A stretch of 64,000 nucleotides of DNA, taken from Niveispirillum lacus (GTDB taxonomy: Bacteria > Pseudomonadota > Alphaproteobacteria > Azospirillales > Azospirillaceae). Position numbers and translations under genes: made by a program. The stretch's first letter is position 1, and each line of letters opens with the position of its first letter. The DNA is taken from assembly GCF_002251795.1 (NCBI RefSeq), contig NZ_NOXU01000025.1, forward strand, positions 124,001-188,000, in the 5' to 3' direction. The notes under the pieces are model-generated. The model was not told the DNA's origin and did not search any database. It saw nothing but the letters and a program-made list of their open reading frames with translations. Positions 1 to 8,496 of the stretch are shown one piece after another.

Positions 1-953
1 ACGACATTGGTCACCGCCTCTCGCATGACCATGGCCAGGACAGCGCCGGCGCCCTGCCCCAGCGTGTCCGGCCGTCCTTCGACTTGGAATTCAATGCCCG
101 CGGCGCTACAGGCCAATCGGGCAGCATCCAGTTCCCGCGGAAGGCTGGCCACCATGCCGGTAACGGCGGCCCGAACTTCTACCAACGCCTCCCGCGCGGC
201 TTGCGCGACGTCACGCATCTCTTGTTCCGCTTTTACCGGATCGCGGCCGGCCAGCCGGGCCGCCAGTTCTGCCTTGATCGATACCAGGGTGAGTGTACGG
301 CCCAGGAGGTCATGCAGATCGCGACCGATCCGCTCCCGTTCCGCCAACGCTGCCAGTTGGCGCGCGGCATCCTGACTGACAAGCAACAATCGGTTTCGCT
401 CCCGGATCGCGGCATTGGCCATGCCGGCGCCGGACGCCAGTGCCATCAGACCCAAACCGGGCACCCATGTCACCCACGCCCCACCCCGCCACAGGCCGAC
501 GACCAATGTCGTCAGCATAAAGGCGGCGATCACCGCCACAGCCTGTCGTGCTGGCCGCGTATCCGCCACCATGGCGGCGGCATAGATGGCGAGGACGGTC
601 CATACCGCCCCGGTCCAAGTCAGAACAAAGGACAAGAGCAGCACAAACAGGGCCGCCACCCTTTTCGGCCCATCCTTCCACCGGTATCCCATCAGATACA
701 GCGGCAGGAACAGGGCCAGCACCACCAGGATCAGGGGCAGCCTTGGCTCGTCCGGCACACGCCAGAGCCAGGGCCAGAACAGCAGGGGCAGATAGGCCAG
801 CCACGGATATGGCCCGGTCCAGAATTGTTTCGGTGCAGCCACCCCGTCCAAGACCACCCCCCCAGCCCCATGATCGGCCACGATAGAGGGAGGGGTACGC
901 TGCTGAAAAGTGACATCTGTCACCTTGGTCGGGTGACATGCGCCACTGCCCAT
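1..953 (-). CDS. Sensor histidine kinase, NarL/DesK type (3' end outside window)
   Basis: Reading the minus strand gives an open frame that runs off the left edge. The N-terminal half is hydrophobic, with about five membrane segments. It is followed by a dimerisation/phosphotransfer helix of the HisKA_3 type (ERERIGRDLHDLLGRTLTLV, where H is the phosphorylated histidine). The frame leaves the window at the start of the ATPase domain (REAVTNVV). Such kinases sense membrane or envelope state and phosphorylate a NarL/LuxR-type regulator; no partner regulator lies next to it inside the window. The start is unresolved: ATG at 953 gives the longest form, but in-frame GTGs at 923, 881, 857 and 842 are possible, and the dyad at 910-938 would then lie upstream of the later ones. 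The family call is firm; start and substrate are not. Confidence 0.85.
   Translation of the reverse strand, partial: MGSGACHPTKVTDVTFQQRTPPSIVADHGAGGVVLDGVAAPKQFWTGPYPWLAYLPLLFWPWLWRVPDEPRLPLILVVLALFLPLYLMGYRWKDGPKRVAALFVLLLSFVLTWTGAVWTVLAIYAAAMVADTRPARQAVAVIAAFMLTTLVVGLWRGGAWVTWVPGLGLMALASGAGMANAAIRERNRLLLVSQDAARQLAALAERERIGRDLHDLLGRTLTLVSIKAELAARLAGRDPVKAEQEMRDVAQAAREALVEVRAAVTGMVASLPRELDAARLACSAAGIEFQVEGRPDTLGQGAGAVLAMVMREAVTNV
910..938. promoter_or_regulatory. Array of three TGTCAC half-sites
   Basis: GTGACA (910-915) faces TGTCAC (918-923) as a perfect dyad with a 2-bp spacer. TGTCACC (918-924) also pairs with GGTGACA (932-938) across a 7-bp spacer. The array sits between a divergent sensor kinase and a membrane protein gene, which suits a regulator site, for example for the kinase's partner. 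The regulator is not identified. Confidence 0.5.
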
Positions 954-1004
954 CCCCACAGGGGAGCCCTAGGGTCAACACAAGTGGAACTGACGGAGGC
1001 GACA

Positions 1005-1592
1005 ATGGACCGCGCAATGAACCCTATGATGGACAGCATGGTGCTACGGGCGCTGGTGGCCGCAGATCGGCGGGCAAGCTATCTGCGGCTCAGCGGTGGG
1101 TTTCCTGTGCCTCTGGCCGGTATGATCTATTGGCTGATTCTGGCCGGTGCCGGGCAGTTATTGGACTTCAAGGGCTGGTTGATGGTGGCTGTCTGGGGCA
1201 GCGGCCTGATCTTCCCGCTGGCCTTGCTACTGGCCAAGCTGTTCAACTGCCATTTCATTGGCGACCGCACGGCAGTGACAAATGTGTTGCTGCCTGCCTT
1301 CATTTCCATGCTGCTGTTCTGGCCGGTGCTGGCGGCCTCGCTGAGCATCAGCCCGGAACTGGCCCCACTGATCCTGGCCATTGGCATGTCAGGCCATTGG
1401 CCGATTATTGGCTGGACCTATGACCGTGTGGGCCTTTATGCGGGTCATGCTCTTATCCGGGCGCTGATAACCACCCTGATCTGGTTCTGGCTTCCGGACG
1501 CCCGTCTGACATTGCTGCCATTGTCGGTGGCGATCCTCTATGGCCTGACCGTGCTGGCTATCCTGATGGATGTGCGGCGGCTGAGGGACTAA
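1005..1592 (+). CDS. DUF7010-like integral membrane protein
   Basis: The protein has 195 aa and about six hydrophobic segments; after a short N-terminal cytoplasmic stretch nearly the whole chain is membrane-embedded. The pattern (LSGGFPVPLAG near the start, then a SGHWPIIGWTYDR region after the fourth helix) resembles the DUF7010 family, whose function is unknown. The ATG at 1005 is chosen because GGAGG lies 5 bp upstream and the predicted membrane protein begins just after; the frame stays open further upstream but codes for implausible sequence. It is divergent from the sensor kinase and shares its upstream half-site array, so co-regulation with that kinase is likely. No catalytic motif is visible. 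Confidence 0.75.
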   Translation: MDRAMNPMMDSMVLRALVAADRRASYLRLSGGFPVPLAGMIYWLILAGAGQLLDFKGWLMVAVWGSGLIFPLALLLAKLFNCHFIGDRTAVTNVLLPAFISMLLFWPVLAASLSISPELAPLILAIGMSGHWPIIGWTYDRVGLYAGHALIRALITTLIWFWLPDARLTLLPLSVAILYGLTVLAILMDVRRLRD

Positions 1593-1597
1593 TAAGC

Positions 1598-3196
1598 TCA
1601 CCCCTTCTGCACACCCGGCTTGTTTGGATCAACGGCGAACTTTGCCCGGCTGGACAGTTTGCCGCCCGGTAAAGTCACCTGATCCAGCACCTTCAGATCC
1701 ATGGTCAGATGCTTCTGGGTGACCTCACAAAGGCCATAACCGCGCTGATCATTGATCAGTTTAATATGCGGATTCTCGGCCAGCATGCCTTTGGCATTGC
1801 GCCGTTCCATTCCACCATCGCCACCGGACGAGATGGACGTGACCACAAACTCCGAAGCAACAACGGCGCTGGCGGGGTCCTTGTCGTCGAAGACCACATT
1901 GCCGACAATGTTCTGATGCTCGTCACCCGTCAGAACAACGGCGTTACGGATGTTATTGCCCTGAATGTGCTTCAGCAGGCGGGCGCGGGCCACGCGATAA
2001 GGGTCCCAACTATCGAGGTTGCGGATATTGGCGTCACCGGGTTCCCGGTCGCACGGCATCAGCATCACCTGTTGCGCCAGAAAGTTGAAGCGTGCCTTGC
2101 CCTGCGCCAGCCCATCGAACAGCCATTGCTCTTGTGCCTCACCCAAAACGGTCAGATTGGGATTGTCGACATCCGGGCAGGCAGCGCGGAAACCGTCGCG
2201 GCAGGGCTGGTCGCTGCGATACTGGCGGGTATCCAAAACATGCATCTCGGCCAGATCGCCAAAGCTGAACTTCCGGTAAAGCTGCATCCGCGCCCCGTCC
2301 GGAAGCGATGTCCGGCGGAAAGGCAGATGTTCATAATAGGCCTGGGCCGCCGCTGCCCGACGCAGGTGGAAGATATCCGGCGGGGTATTGTCCCAATTGA
2401 AGTCGCTGACCCAATTATCCACAATCTCATGATCGTCCCAGACCGCAATCCACGGGGCGGCAGCATGGGCCTTCTGCAGATCGGTATCCAGCTTATACCT
2501 GGCATAGCGTCGGCGATATTCATCCAGCGAGACCGGGTCGGGCAGGTCGGCACGGCGCGGGCTAGGCACCGTATCTTCCAGATATCGGCTGAAATAGAAG
2601 GGCCTTGAGTGCCCCTCATAGATATAGTCGCCGTGGTGATAGATGAAATCCACCTCTTCACGGGCCAAGTGATCGAAAGCGGTGAACAGACCCTGGTCGT
2701 AATTCTGACAGCCGGCGATGCCGAAGCGCAGTTTCGACACAGGCGCGCCCGCAGCGGGCGCGGTGACCGCCCTGCCTTGCATGGACCGGTGGTCACCGCA
2801 GCGGAAACGGTACCAGTAGGGACGGCCCGGCAACAGGCCCGCGACCTCGACATGCACAGCATGGCCCAGCTCGGGATGGGCCATGGCCGTGCCCTTGGTC
2901 GCCACCTTGCGGAACAGTCGGTCCTCCGCGACCTCCCAGTCGACGGGGATGATGTCGCTGGACATGCCGTAGCCCGGTTCCAGTGGGCGGGGGGCCAGAC
3001 GTGTCCAGATGACGAAACCGTCAGGCCAGGGCTCCCCCGACGCGACGCCTAACTGGAAAGGGTAATCAATGAAATTGACAGCCGCGAAAGCCAGACGTGG
3101 GTCGACGGGAATGGCCAGCGCCGCCACTGCCAGACTCCCAGCCCCCCGCAGCAGTTGTCGGCGGGACAGGGCGATGGTCGACGGCAGCACGGACTT
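1598..3196 (-). CDS. phoD: Alkaline phosphatase D (PhoD family), Tat-exported
   Basis: This is a phosphodiesterase/phosphomonoesterase of the PhoD family, a metal-dependent (Fe/Ca) periplasmic or secreted enzyme that releases phosphate from organic esters. It has about 532 aa from the internal ATG. A twin-arginine signal (SRRQLLRGAGSLAVAALAI) ends near AFA. A beta-sandwich N domain (LGVASGEPWPDGFVIWTRLA) is followed by the metallophosphatase core with FGIAGCQNYDQG, HHGDYIYEG, VWDDHEI and LTGDEHQN, which carry the metal ligands. The longer start at 3229 adds 11 residues before MKSVLP and is less likely. It lies downstream of phoX on the same strand with a 274-bp gap, so it probably has its own promoter. 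Its stop is 5 bp from the convergent gene at 1592. Confidence 0.93.
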   Translation of the reverse strand, partial: KSVLPSTIALSRRQLLRGAGSLAVAALAIPVDPRLAFAAVNFIDYPFQLGVASGEPWPDGFVIWTRLAPRPLEPGYGMSSDIIPVDWEVAEDRLFRKVATKGTAMAHPELGHAVHVEVAGLLPGRPYWYRFRCGDHRSMQGRAVTAPAAGAPVSKLRFGIAGCQNYDQGLFTAFDHLAREEVDFIYHHGDYIYEGHSRPFYFSRYLEDTVPSPRRADLPDPVSLDEYRRRYARYKLDTDLQKAHAAAPWIAVWDDHEIVDNWVSDFNWDNTPPDIFHLRRAAAAQAYYEHLPFRRTSLPDGARMQLYRKFSFGDLAEMHVLDTRQYRSDQPCRDGFRAACPDVDNPNLTVLGEAQEQWLFDGLAQGKARFNFLAQQVMLMPCDREPGDANIRNLDSWDPYRVARARLLKHIQGNNIRNAVVLTGDEHQNIVGNVVFDDKDPASAVVASEFVVTSISSGGDGGMERRNAKGMLAENPHIKLINDQRGYGLCEVTQKHLTMDLKVLDQVTLPGGKLSSRAKFAVDPNKPGVQKG

Positions 3197-3295
3197 CATC
3201 AAGGACAACCCACGAAAGATGACCACCACTGCCGCCAGGGTGACGGATCAGCGGGCGGACTTGGCGGCAAACAGACAAACCGGCCTTCCGGTTTC

Positions 3296-3352
3296 GTCAC
3301 CCTTGCTTGTGACACCGGTGGAGCCGCATTGGCAAGTGTCCGATGGATTATA
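3296..3352 (-). promoter_or_regulatory. phoD: Candidate phoD promoter region
   Basis: On the minus strand an exact TATAAT (3347-3352) lies about 150 bp upstream of the phoD start, inside an AT-rich stretch that could hold a weak PHO-box. A GTCAC/GTGAC dyad with an 8-bp spacer follows at 3296-3313. No good -35 is visible, as expected for an activator-dependent promoter. An ATACCC/GGGTAT repeat lies at 3389-3406. Assignment is by position and sequence only. Confidence 0.35.
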
Positions 3353-3428
3353 ATAAAGTTACAAAGCAGACCGGCGCCACACCTGCAATACCCATAAGCG
3401 GGTATTTCAAGACCCTGGTATCATTCGC

Positions 3429-3450
3429 CTCCCCGGCAAAGGCCGGGGAG
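3429..3450 (-). terminator. GC hairpin after phoX
   Basis: CTCCCCGGC (3429-3437) and GCCGGGGAG (3442-3450) form a perfect 9-bp stem with a 4-nt loop, 20 bp beyond the phoX stop. No T-run follows on the minus strand, so this may be a weak or Rho-assisted terminator or an mRNA 3'-end stabiliser. Confidence 0.5.
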
Positions 3451-3470
3451 ACAGGAACAGAATATACCCC

Positions 3471-5522
3471 TCACGCGCCGATTGCCCCCCCACCCTTCTT
3501 GGTGATCACGACCACTGACGGGCGTGCGGGCATATTGTCCTTGAAGTCGGGCCAGCGTGTACCTGGATCGGCGAAGGTGCCGTTACGGTTACCGGACTTG
3601 GTGACCCGATCCACGGCGTCTGATCCCGGATGCTGGACGGACACGAACAGTGTCTGGTCATCGGGCGTGAAGGTGGGACCCGTCAATTCCGCGCCAACGG
3701 GTGTGCGGAAGAACAGGCGCGCGGTACCACGCAGCGGGCCTTGTGTTTCCATGGCCCAGATGCCGTCGGACGACCCGGATGTCCATTGCCACTTGGACCC
3801 CTGGTCTGTGCCCACCCACAGGCGTCCCATACTGTCGAAGGCGCAATTGTCGGGGCAGGAGAACCAGCCATTTTCCGTGGTGGCCTTGTTGAAGCTGGCA
3901 CCGGTCTTCGGGTCCGCTGGATTGCCGGCCTTGACCAGGATCTCCCATTTGAACTTAGACGCCGCATGGTCACCGCCCGGCGGGTGCATCTCGATAATAT
4001 GGCCCCAACTGTTGGCCGCGCGCGGGTTGGCGGCATTGGGCCGGGACGCAGCCACATGATGGGGCAGATCAGGCAAACGGTCGTCATTGTTGGTCAGCAT
4101 GACATAGACCAGCCCGGTCTTGGGATTGACCTCCACATCCTCTGGCCGGTCCATGCGGGTGGCGCCGACCAGCGTGGCGGCAATGCGAGCCGCGATGACC
4201 ACATCGCCCTGATCCTTGAAACCGTTGGCGGGCGTCAGCGGCCCCTGCCCCTGTACCAGCGGCAGCCAGGTGACGGTGCCATCGGCATCGAACCGCGCCA
4301 CCGACAGGGTACCGTCATCCAGCAGTGTCATGTTGGCCTTGCGGTCGGCCGGGTTGAACTTGCCCTTGGACACGAACCGATACACATGCTCGAACCGCTG
4401 ATCATCGCCCATATAGACGACGACCCGGCCATCCTTGTTCACGGTGACGCCGGCCCCTTCATGTTTGAACCGGCCCAGCGCTGTCAGCTTGCGCGGCGTG
4501 CTGGTCGGGTCATAGGGGTCGATCTCCACGATCCATCCATAGTGATTCGCGCCATAAGGTTCCTTGTTGATATGGAACCGGTCCTGGAACCGCCCCCACT
4601 GGTACCAGGGCGATGGCACCGTCATGCGGTCATAATTGCGCTGTTCGGGGTGGGTCTGATCGACGGTCCCCATGAAATAGCCGTCGATATTCTCCTCACC
4701 CGACAGGACCGTGCCCCAGGGGGTGACGCCGCCCGCGCAATTATTCAGCATGCCGATGACGCTGCGCCCATCCGGATGCTCCTTGGTCTTCATGCGGACA
4801 TGGCCCGCCGCCGGCCCTGTAAATACCATCTTAGTGTTGAGCGCGTTGATACGGCGGTTGAACTTGCCGCCCTTCACATAGGCCCACTTGCCATCCTTGC
4901 CCCGCTTGACCTCAACCAGGCTGCCACTATGGGCCGCCATCTCGATCTCCACGATTTCCTTGGTAACGGCCTCGGGCGGATAGCGATCCTGGCCTTCCGG
5001 GGCCAGACCGGGGAACATCATCTCGGCCTGGGTATATTCATGGTTCACCCACAGCAGCCCATGATCAGCACTGTTGGAACCCTGGGGCAGCGGGAAAAAG
5101 GCCGTGTAATCGCAATTATAGCCGAACTGCTGCAACTGGCTGGCGGCGCTCTGCTTGTACGGGTCAAAATCCGGGCTGTCGGCGAACAAAGGATCGCCCC
5201 ACCGGATCAGGACATCCGCATCATAACCGGGCGCCACATGGTGCTTGGCATCAATACCGCGTGTCAGCTCCTCGAAGCTGAAGCCGAATCCAGCCTGCTT
5301 CCCGGCGGCCCCCGCCGCCTGCGCCTCGTCCGCCATCAGGACCACGGGCACAGCCGGGGCAAAAGCGGCGATCGCGCTCGTGCCCAGCAGGCCGCGCAGG
5401 ATGTCGCGCCGACCCAGCCTGGCCTGAATCACCTCGCCAAAGGTCGGCTCACTGTCCGGCGACGCGCCCGTATCCTGGATGGCCTCAAACTCTGCATGGG
5501 TCAGGAAACGGTTCTCGGACAT
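3471..5522 (-). CDS. phoX: Alkaline phosphatase PhoX (DUF839), Tat-exported
   Basis: This 683-aa PhoX-type phosphatase is a calcium/iron enzyme that hydrolyses phosphomonoesters outside the inner membrane. An N-terminal cytoplasmic stretch of about 35 residues is followed by a twin-arginine signal (GRRDILRGLLGTSAIAAFAP), which is typical of the family. The body contains PhoX landmarks such as LLWVNHEYT, NNCAGGVTPWGT, LSGEEN, GRFKHEGAG, YMGDDQRFEHVYRFVSKG, RPEDVEVNP and GLLWVGTD-like segments near the end (GRLWVGTDQG). Length fits the family (about 600-700 aa). It has a 357-bp upstream region shared with a divergent nucleoside transporter and a PHO-box-like site at 5663-5680, so phosphate control is likely. 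PhoX and PhoD together suggest strong organic-phosphate scavenging. Confidence 0.95.
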   Translation of the reverse strand: MSENRFLTHAEFEAIQDTGASPDSEPTFGEVIQARLGRRDILRGLLGTSAIAAFAPAVPVVLMADEAQAAGAAGKQAGFGFSFEELTRGIDAKHHVAPGYDADVLIRWGDPLFADSPDFDPYKQSAASQLQQFGYNCDYTAFFPLPQGSNSADHGLLWVNHEYTQAEMMFPGLAPEGQDRYPPEAVTKEIVEIEMAAHSGSLVEVKRGKDGKWAYVKGGKFNRRINALNTKMVFTGPAAGHVRMKTKEHPDGRSVIGMLNNCAGGVTPWGTVLSGEENIDGYFMGTVDQTHPEQRNYDRMTVPSPWYQWGRFQDRFHINKEPYGANHYGWIVEIDPYDPTSTPRKLTALGRFKHEGAGVTVNKDGRVVVYMGDDQRFEHVYRFVSKGKFNPADRKANMTLLDDGTLSVARFDADGTVTWLPLVQGQGPLTPANGFKDQGDVVIAARIAATLVGATRMDRPEDVEVNPKTGLVYVMLTNNDDRLPDLPHHVAASRPNAANPRAANSWGHIIEMHPPGGDHAASKFKWEILVKAGNPADPKTGASFNKATTENGWFSCPDNCAFDSMGRLWVGTDQGSKWQWTSGSSDGIWAMETQGPLRGTARLFFRTPVGAELTGPTFTPDDQTLFVSVQHPGSDAVDRVTKSGNRNGTFADPGTRWPDFKDNMPARPSVVVITKKGGGAIGA

Positions 5523-5662
5523 GGGTGCTCACTCCGACGTAAGAGGATGTTCTTCAGGTTGTTCACACGCTGCTGGATGGCCTCACCCAGCATTTAAGGA
5601 CGTCAGTCACCTCTCCGGATCGATGACGATCACGAGAGGTGGGTATTACATACGCCCCGCAA

Positions 5663-5680
5663 GCTACAGTTATTTGACAG
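5663..5680 (-). promoter_or_regulatory. PHO-box-like site upstream of phoX
   Basis: The minus strand reads CTGTCAAATAACTGTAGC, which fits the PhoB 7-4-7 pattern (CTGTCAT, AT-rich 4, CTGTCAT) well in the first half and in CTGT of the second. It lies about 140 bp upstream of phoX and 200 bp upstream of the divergent transporter, so it could serve either. The rest of 5523-5879 holds no gene. Fit to the consensus is by eye. Confidence 0.55.
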
Positions 5681-5879
5681 CCTGCTGCCAGACCTGAAGG
5701 GCGGCGATGTGACACAGGCGGCAGATTCCGCATCGCCAAAGAGACCGACAGGCTTTGTCACCTTGCCGTGCGCTTGCGAACTGGCTAGCTTCACAGGCTG
5801 GTATGATTGCTGGGACCCTTTCCCGGTGGCGCCCGTTTTGGGACTGCTGCCCGGGGTTCCCCTGTTCGGAACGGAGCCG

Positions 5880-6887
5880 ATGAAGTTTACCCGTCGTGCC
5901 GCAGCCGCGGCCCTTGCCCTTTTCATGTCCACCGCCGCCACGGTCGCGCCCGCTTTCGGGTTCGAACCGGCCATCGTCTTCGACATGGGCGGTCGTTTTG
6001 ACAAGTCGTTCAATGAGGGGGCCAATAACGGCGCCGAACGTTTCAAGAAGGATACGGGCACTAATTTCCGCTGGTTCGAGGTCACCAATGAGGCGCAGCG
6101 TGAACAGTTCCTGCGCCGTCTGGCCAGCCGCAATGCCGATATCATCGTCTCTGTTGGTTTCTCCATGGCTCCGTCGGTGGAAAAGGTGGCCAAGGAGTTT
6201 CCCAATGTCCGTTTCACCCTGATCGATGGGAAGGTCGACCTTCCCAATGTGCAGTCGATTGAATTTGCTGAACATGAAGGCTCCTACCTCGTCGGCGTTC
6301 TGGCGGCCATGGCATCCAAGACGGGGACAGTGGGCTTTATCGGCGGCATGGATATCCCGCTGATCCGCCGTTTTGCTTGCGGCTATGAACAGGGCGTGAA
6401 GGCCACCAATCCCAAAGCCAACGTCATCGCTAACATGGCCGGCTCCACACCCGCCGCCTGGGCCGATCCCACGCGCGGCAGCGAACTGGCCAAAAGCCAG
6501 TTTGACCGCGGGGCCGATGTGATCTTCGCCGCCGCAGGGCAGACCGGCATGGGCGTTCTGCAGGCGGCAAGCGATGCTGGTAAGCTGTCCATCGGTGTCG
6601 ACAGCAACCAGAACTACCTGTTCCCTGGCAAGGTGCTGACCTCCATGGTCAAGCGCGTGGATATCGCCGCTTATGAGGCATTCAAGACCGCGCAGGACGG
6701 CACCTGGAAGGCGGGTCACCGCCGCCTGGGCCTGAAGGAGGATGGCGTTGGCTGGGCCTTTGACGACAATAACAAAGCGCTGATCACGCCGGCCATGAAG
6801 GCCGCCGTGGACAAGGCCACCGCCGACATCAAGTCCGGCGCCCGCACCGTCGCCAATTATGACGACGCCAAGGGCTGCAAGTACTGA
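5880..6887 (+). CDS. BMP-family (PnrA-like) nucleoside ABC transporter, substrate-binding protein
   Basis: This is a periplasmic binding protein of the basic-membrane-protein family (335 aa), which usually binds purine nucleosides for an ABC importer. The signal peptide (KFTRRAAAAALALFMSTAA) is cleaved near AFG/FEP. The BMP core begins VFDMGGRFDKSFNEGA and contains GFSMAPSVEKVAKEFPNV and FIGGMDIPLIRRFACGYE. The ATG at 5880 follows GGAG and starts exactly at the signal peptide; an upstream in-frame extension to 5709 is not plausible. It begins a four-gene transporter operon (binding protein, double ATPase, two permeases). Extracellular nucleotides dephosphorylated by PhoX/PhoD would yield its likely ligands; this link is inference. 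Confidence 0.92.
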   Translation: MKFTRRAAAAALALFMSTAATVAPAFGFEPAIVFDMGGRFDKSFNEGANNGAERFKKDTGTNFRWFEVTNEAQREQFLRRLASRNADIIVSVGFSMAPSVEKVAKEFPNVRFTLIDGKVDLPNVQSIEFAEHEGSYLVGVLAAMASKTGTVGFIGGMDIPLIRRFACGYEQGVKATNPKANVIANMAGSTPAAWADPTRGSELAKSQFDRGADVIFAAAGQTGMGVLQAASDAGKLSIGVDSNQNYLFPGKVLTSMVKRVDIAAYEAFKTAQDGTWKAGHRRLGLKEDGVGWAFDDNNKALITPAMKAAVDKATADIKSGARTVANYDDAKGCKY

Positions 6888-6924
6888 TCGTCCCCTGACT
6901 GATTTTTGCGCCTGAGCAGGACCC

Positions 6925-8496
6925 ATGTCGGCCGCCCCCTCCTCCGCTTCCCCCGCCTGGGCGGTCGAACTTGTCGGCATCGACAAGCGATTCGGCCCGG
7001 TCCATGCCAACCGCGACGTGACGCTGCGTTTCGCCCCCTCCAGCATTCATGGGCTGGTGGGGGAGAACGGGGCCGGCAAGTCCACCTTGATGAGCATTCT
7101 GTACGGCTTCTATGAGGCGGATGCCGGAGAGATTCTGGTTCGCGGCAAGCAGGTTGATATCCGCACACCTCAGGATGCGATCCGCCTGGGCATTGGCATG
7201 GTACATCAGCATTTCATGCTGGTAGAGACCTTCACCGTTCTGGAAAACCTCCTGCTGGGACATGAGGGCGGACCGGTCCTGGGTCCCGCCATGGCCCGTG
7301 CGCGAACCGAAGTACAGGCGCTGGAACAGCAGTTCGGACTGGAGGTGCCGCTGGACGCGCTGGTCTGCGACCTGCCCGTCGGCGTGCAACAGCGCGTGGA
7401 GATTCTGAAGGCGCTCTATCGCGGGGCCGACGTGCTGATCCTGGACGAACCGACGGCCGTTCTGTCCCCGCCAGAGGTGGAGCAGTTGTTCCGCATTCTG
7501 GAACGGCTGCGCCAGCAGGGGCGTACCGTCCTGCTGATTACCCACAAACTGAAAGAGATTATGGCCATCACCGACCGGGTGTCGGTGCTACGCCGGGGTC
7601 AAGTGGTTGCGGAGTTTGTCACTGCCGAAACCGACCGTCAGGCCCTGGCCGATGCCATGGTGGGGCGCAAGACCTCGCTGTCGGTGGATAAGGCACCCGC
7701 GAAACCCGGCCCGGTCTTGTTGGCGGCACAGAACCTGAATGTCGTCGATGCGCGCGGGGTCACGACGCTGAAGGATGCCTGCCTGACCGTACGGGCCGGC
7801 GAGATTGTGGGCATCGCCGGGGTAGCCGGCAATGGTCAGTCAGAGTTACTGGAAGTTCTGTCCGGCATGTGCCGTTTCGTTAGCGGAACGGTTACGCTGA
7901 AGGGTGAAGATATCGGTCCAGCCACTCAATATGACGCGGCCGATGCCCGCCGCCGGGGCGTTGCCCATGTACCGGAAGACCGGCTGAAGCTGGCCGTGAT
8001 CAAGGACTTTCCGGCCCATGAAAGTGCTATCCTGGGGTACCACCAGGATAAATCTTTGTCCAAGGGCTGGCGGCTGGATTGGAAGCGCACCATTGCCAAG
8101 ACTGTTTCGTTAATGGAACAATTTGACGTACGCCCACCCAACCCTAATTTGCGCACTGCATTGTTTTCGGGCGGCAATCAGCAGAAGCTGGTCATGGCCC
8201 GCGAGATGGAACGGGAGCCGGATATCCTGCTGGTGGGACAGCCGACACGCGGTGTCGATATCGGCGCGATCGCGTTCATTCACCGTCAGCTTGTGTCGCT
8301 TCGCGACCGGGGCAAGGCCATCCTGCTGGTCTCGGCAGAGTTGGATGAGATACTGGCCCTATCCGACCGTATTCTGGTGATGTGCGATGGTGAGATCGTA
8401 GGCGAACTGTCGGCGGCAGAGGCGACAGAGGGCCGGATCGGGACGATGATGGCGGGCATTAAGGACAGCCCGACCGCTGAAGGGGTTTCGGCATGA
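6925..8496 (+). CDS. Nucleoside-type ABC transporter ATP-binding protein (two fused ATPase domains)
   Basis: This 523-aa protein carries two ATPase domains. The first has an intact Walker A (GENGAGKST), a signature-like LPVGVQQRVEILKAL and Walker B (LILDEPTAVLSP). The second has a degenerate Walker A (GVAGNGQSE) but a strong signature (FSGGNQQKLVMARE) and a Walker-B-like LLVGQPTRGVDIG. This asymmetry is the rule in sugar/nucleoside importers of the RbsA/NupO type. It energises uptake through the two permeases encoded next. The stop overlaps the start of the next gene by 4 bp (ATGA), indicating translational coupling. Confidence 0.93.
   Translation: MSAAPSSASPAWAVELVGIDKRFGPVHANRDVTLRFAPSSIHGLVGENGAGKSTLMSILYGFYEADAGEILVRGKQVDIRTPQDAIRLGIGMVHQHFMLVETFTVLENLLLGHEGGPVLGPAMARARTEVQALEQQFGLEVPLDALVCDLPVGVQQRVEILKALYRGADVLILDEPTAVLSPPEVEQLFRILERLRQQGRTVLLITHKLKEIMAITDRVSVLRRGQVVAEFVTAETDRQALADAMVGRKTSLSVDKAPAKPGPVLLAAQNLNVVDARGVTTLKDACLTVRAGEIVGIAGVAGNGQSELLEVLSGMCRFVSGTVTLKGEDIGPATQYDAADARRRGVAHVPEDRLKLAVIKDFPAHESAILGYHQDKSLSKGWRLDWKRTIAKTVSLMEQFDVRPPNPNLRTALFSGGNQQKLVMAREMEREPDILLVGQPTRGVDIGAIAFIHRQLVSLRDRGKAILLVSAELDEILALSDRILVMCDGEIVGELSAAEATEGRIGTMMAGIKDSPTAEGVSA

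Noticed and set aside
310-1017. Long antisense frame over the sensor kinase region
   Set aside because: It overlaps the recognisable kinase frame and reads as Gly/Arg-rich sequence with no domain; GC-rich DNA often gives such shadows.
3265-3340. Apparent repeat with about 5740-5800 (GTCACC(C)TTGC core upstream of both phosphatase genes)
   Set aside because: Only short blocks agree and spacing differs; too weak to call a repeat. Kept only as a remark in the half-site finding.
3630-5597. 655-aa frame antisense to phoX
   Set aside because: No recognisable domain; the sense strand is a complete PhoX.
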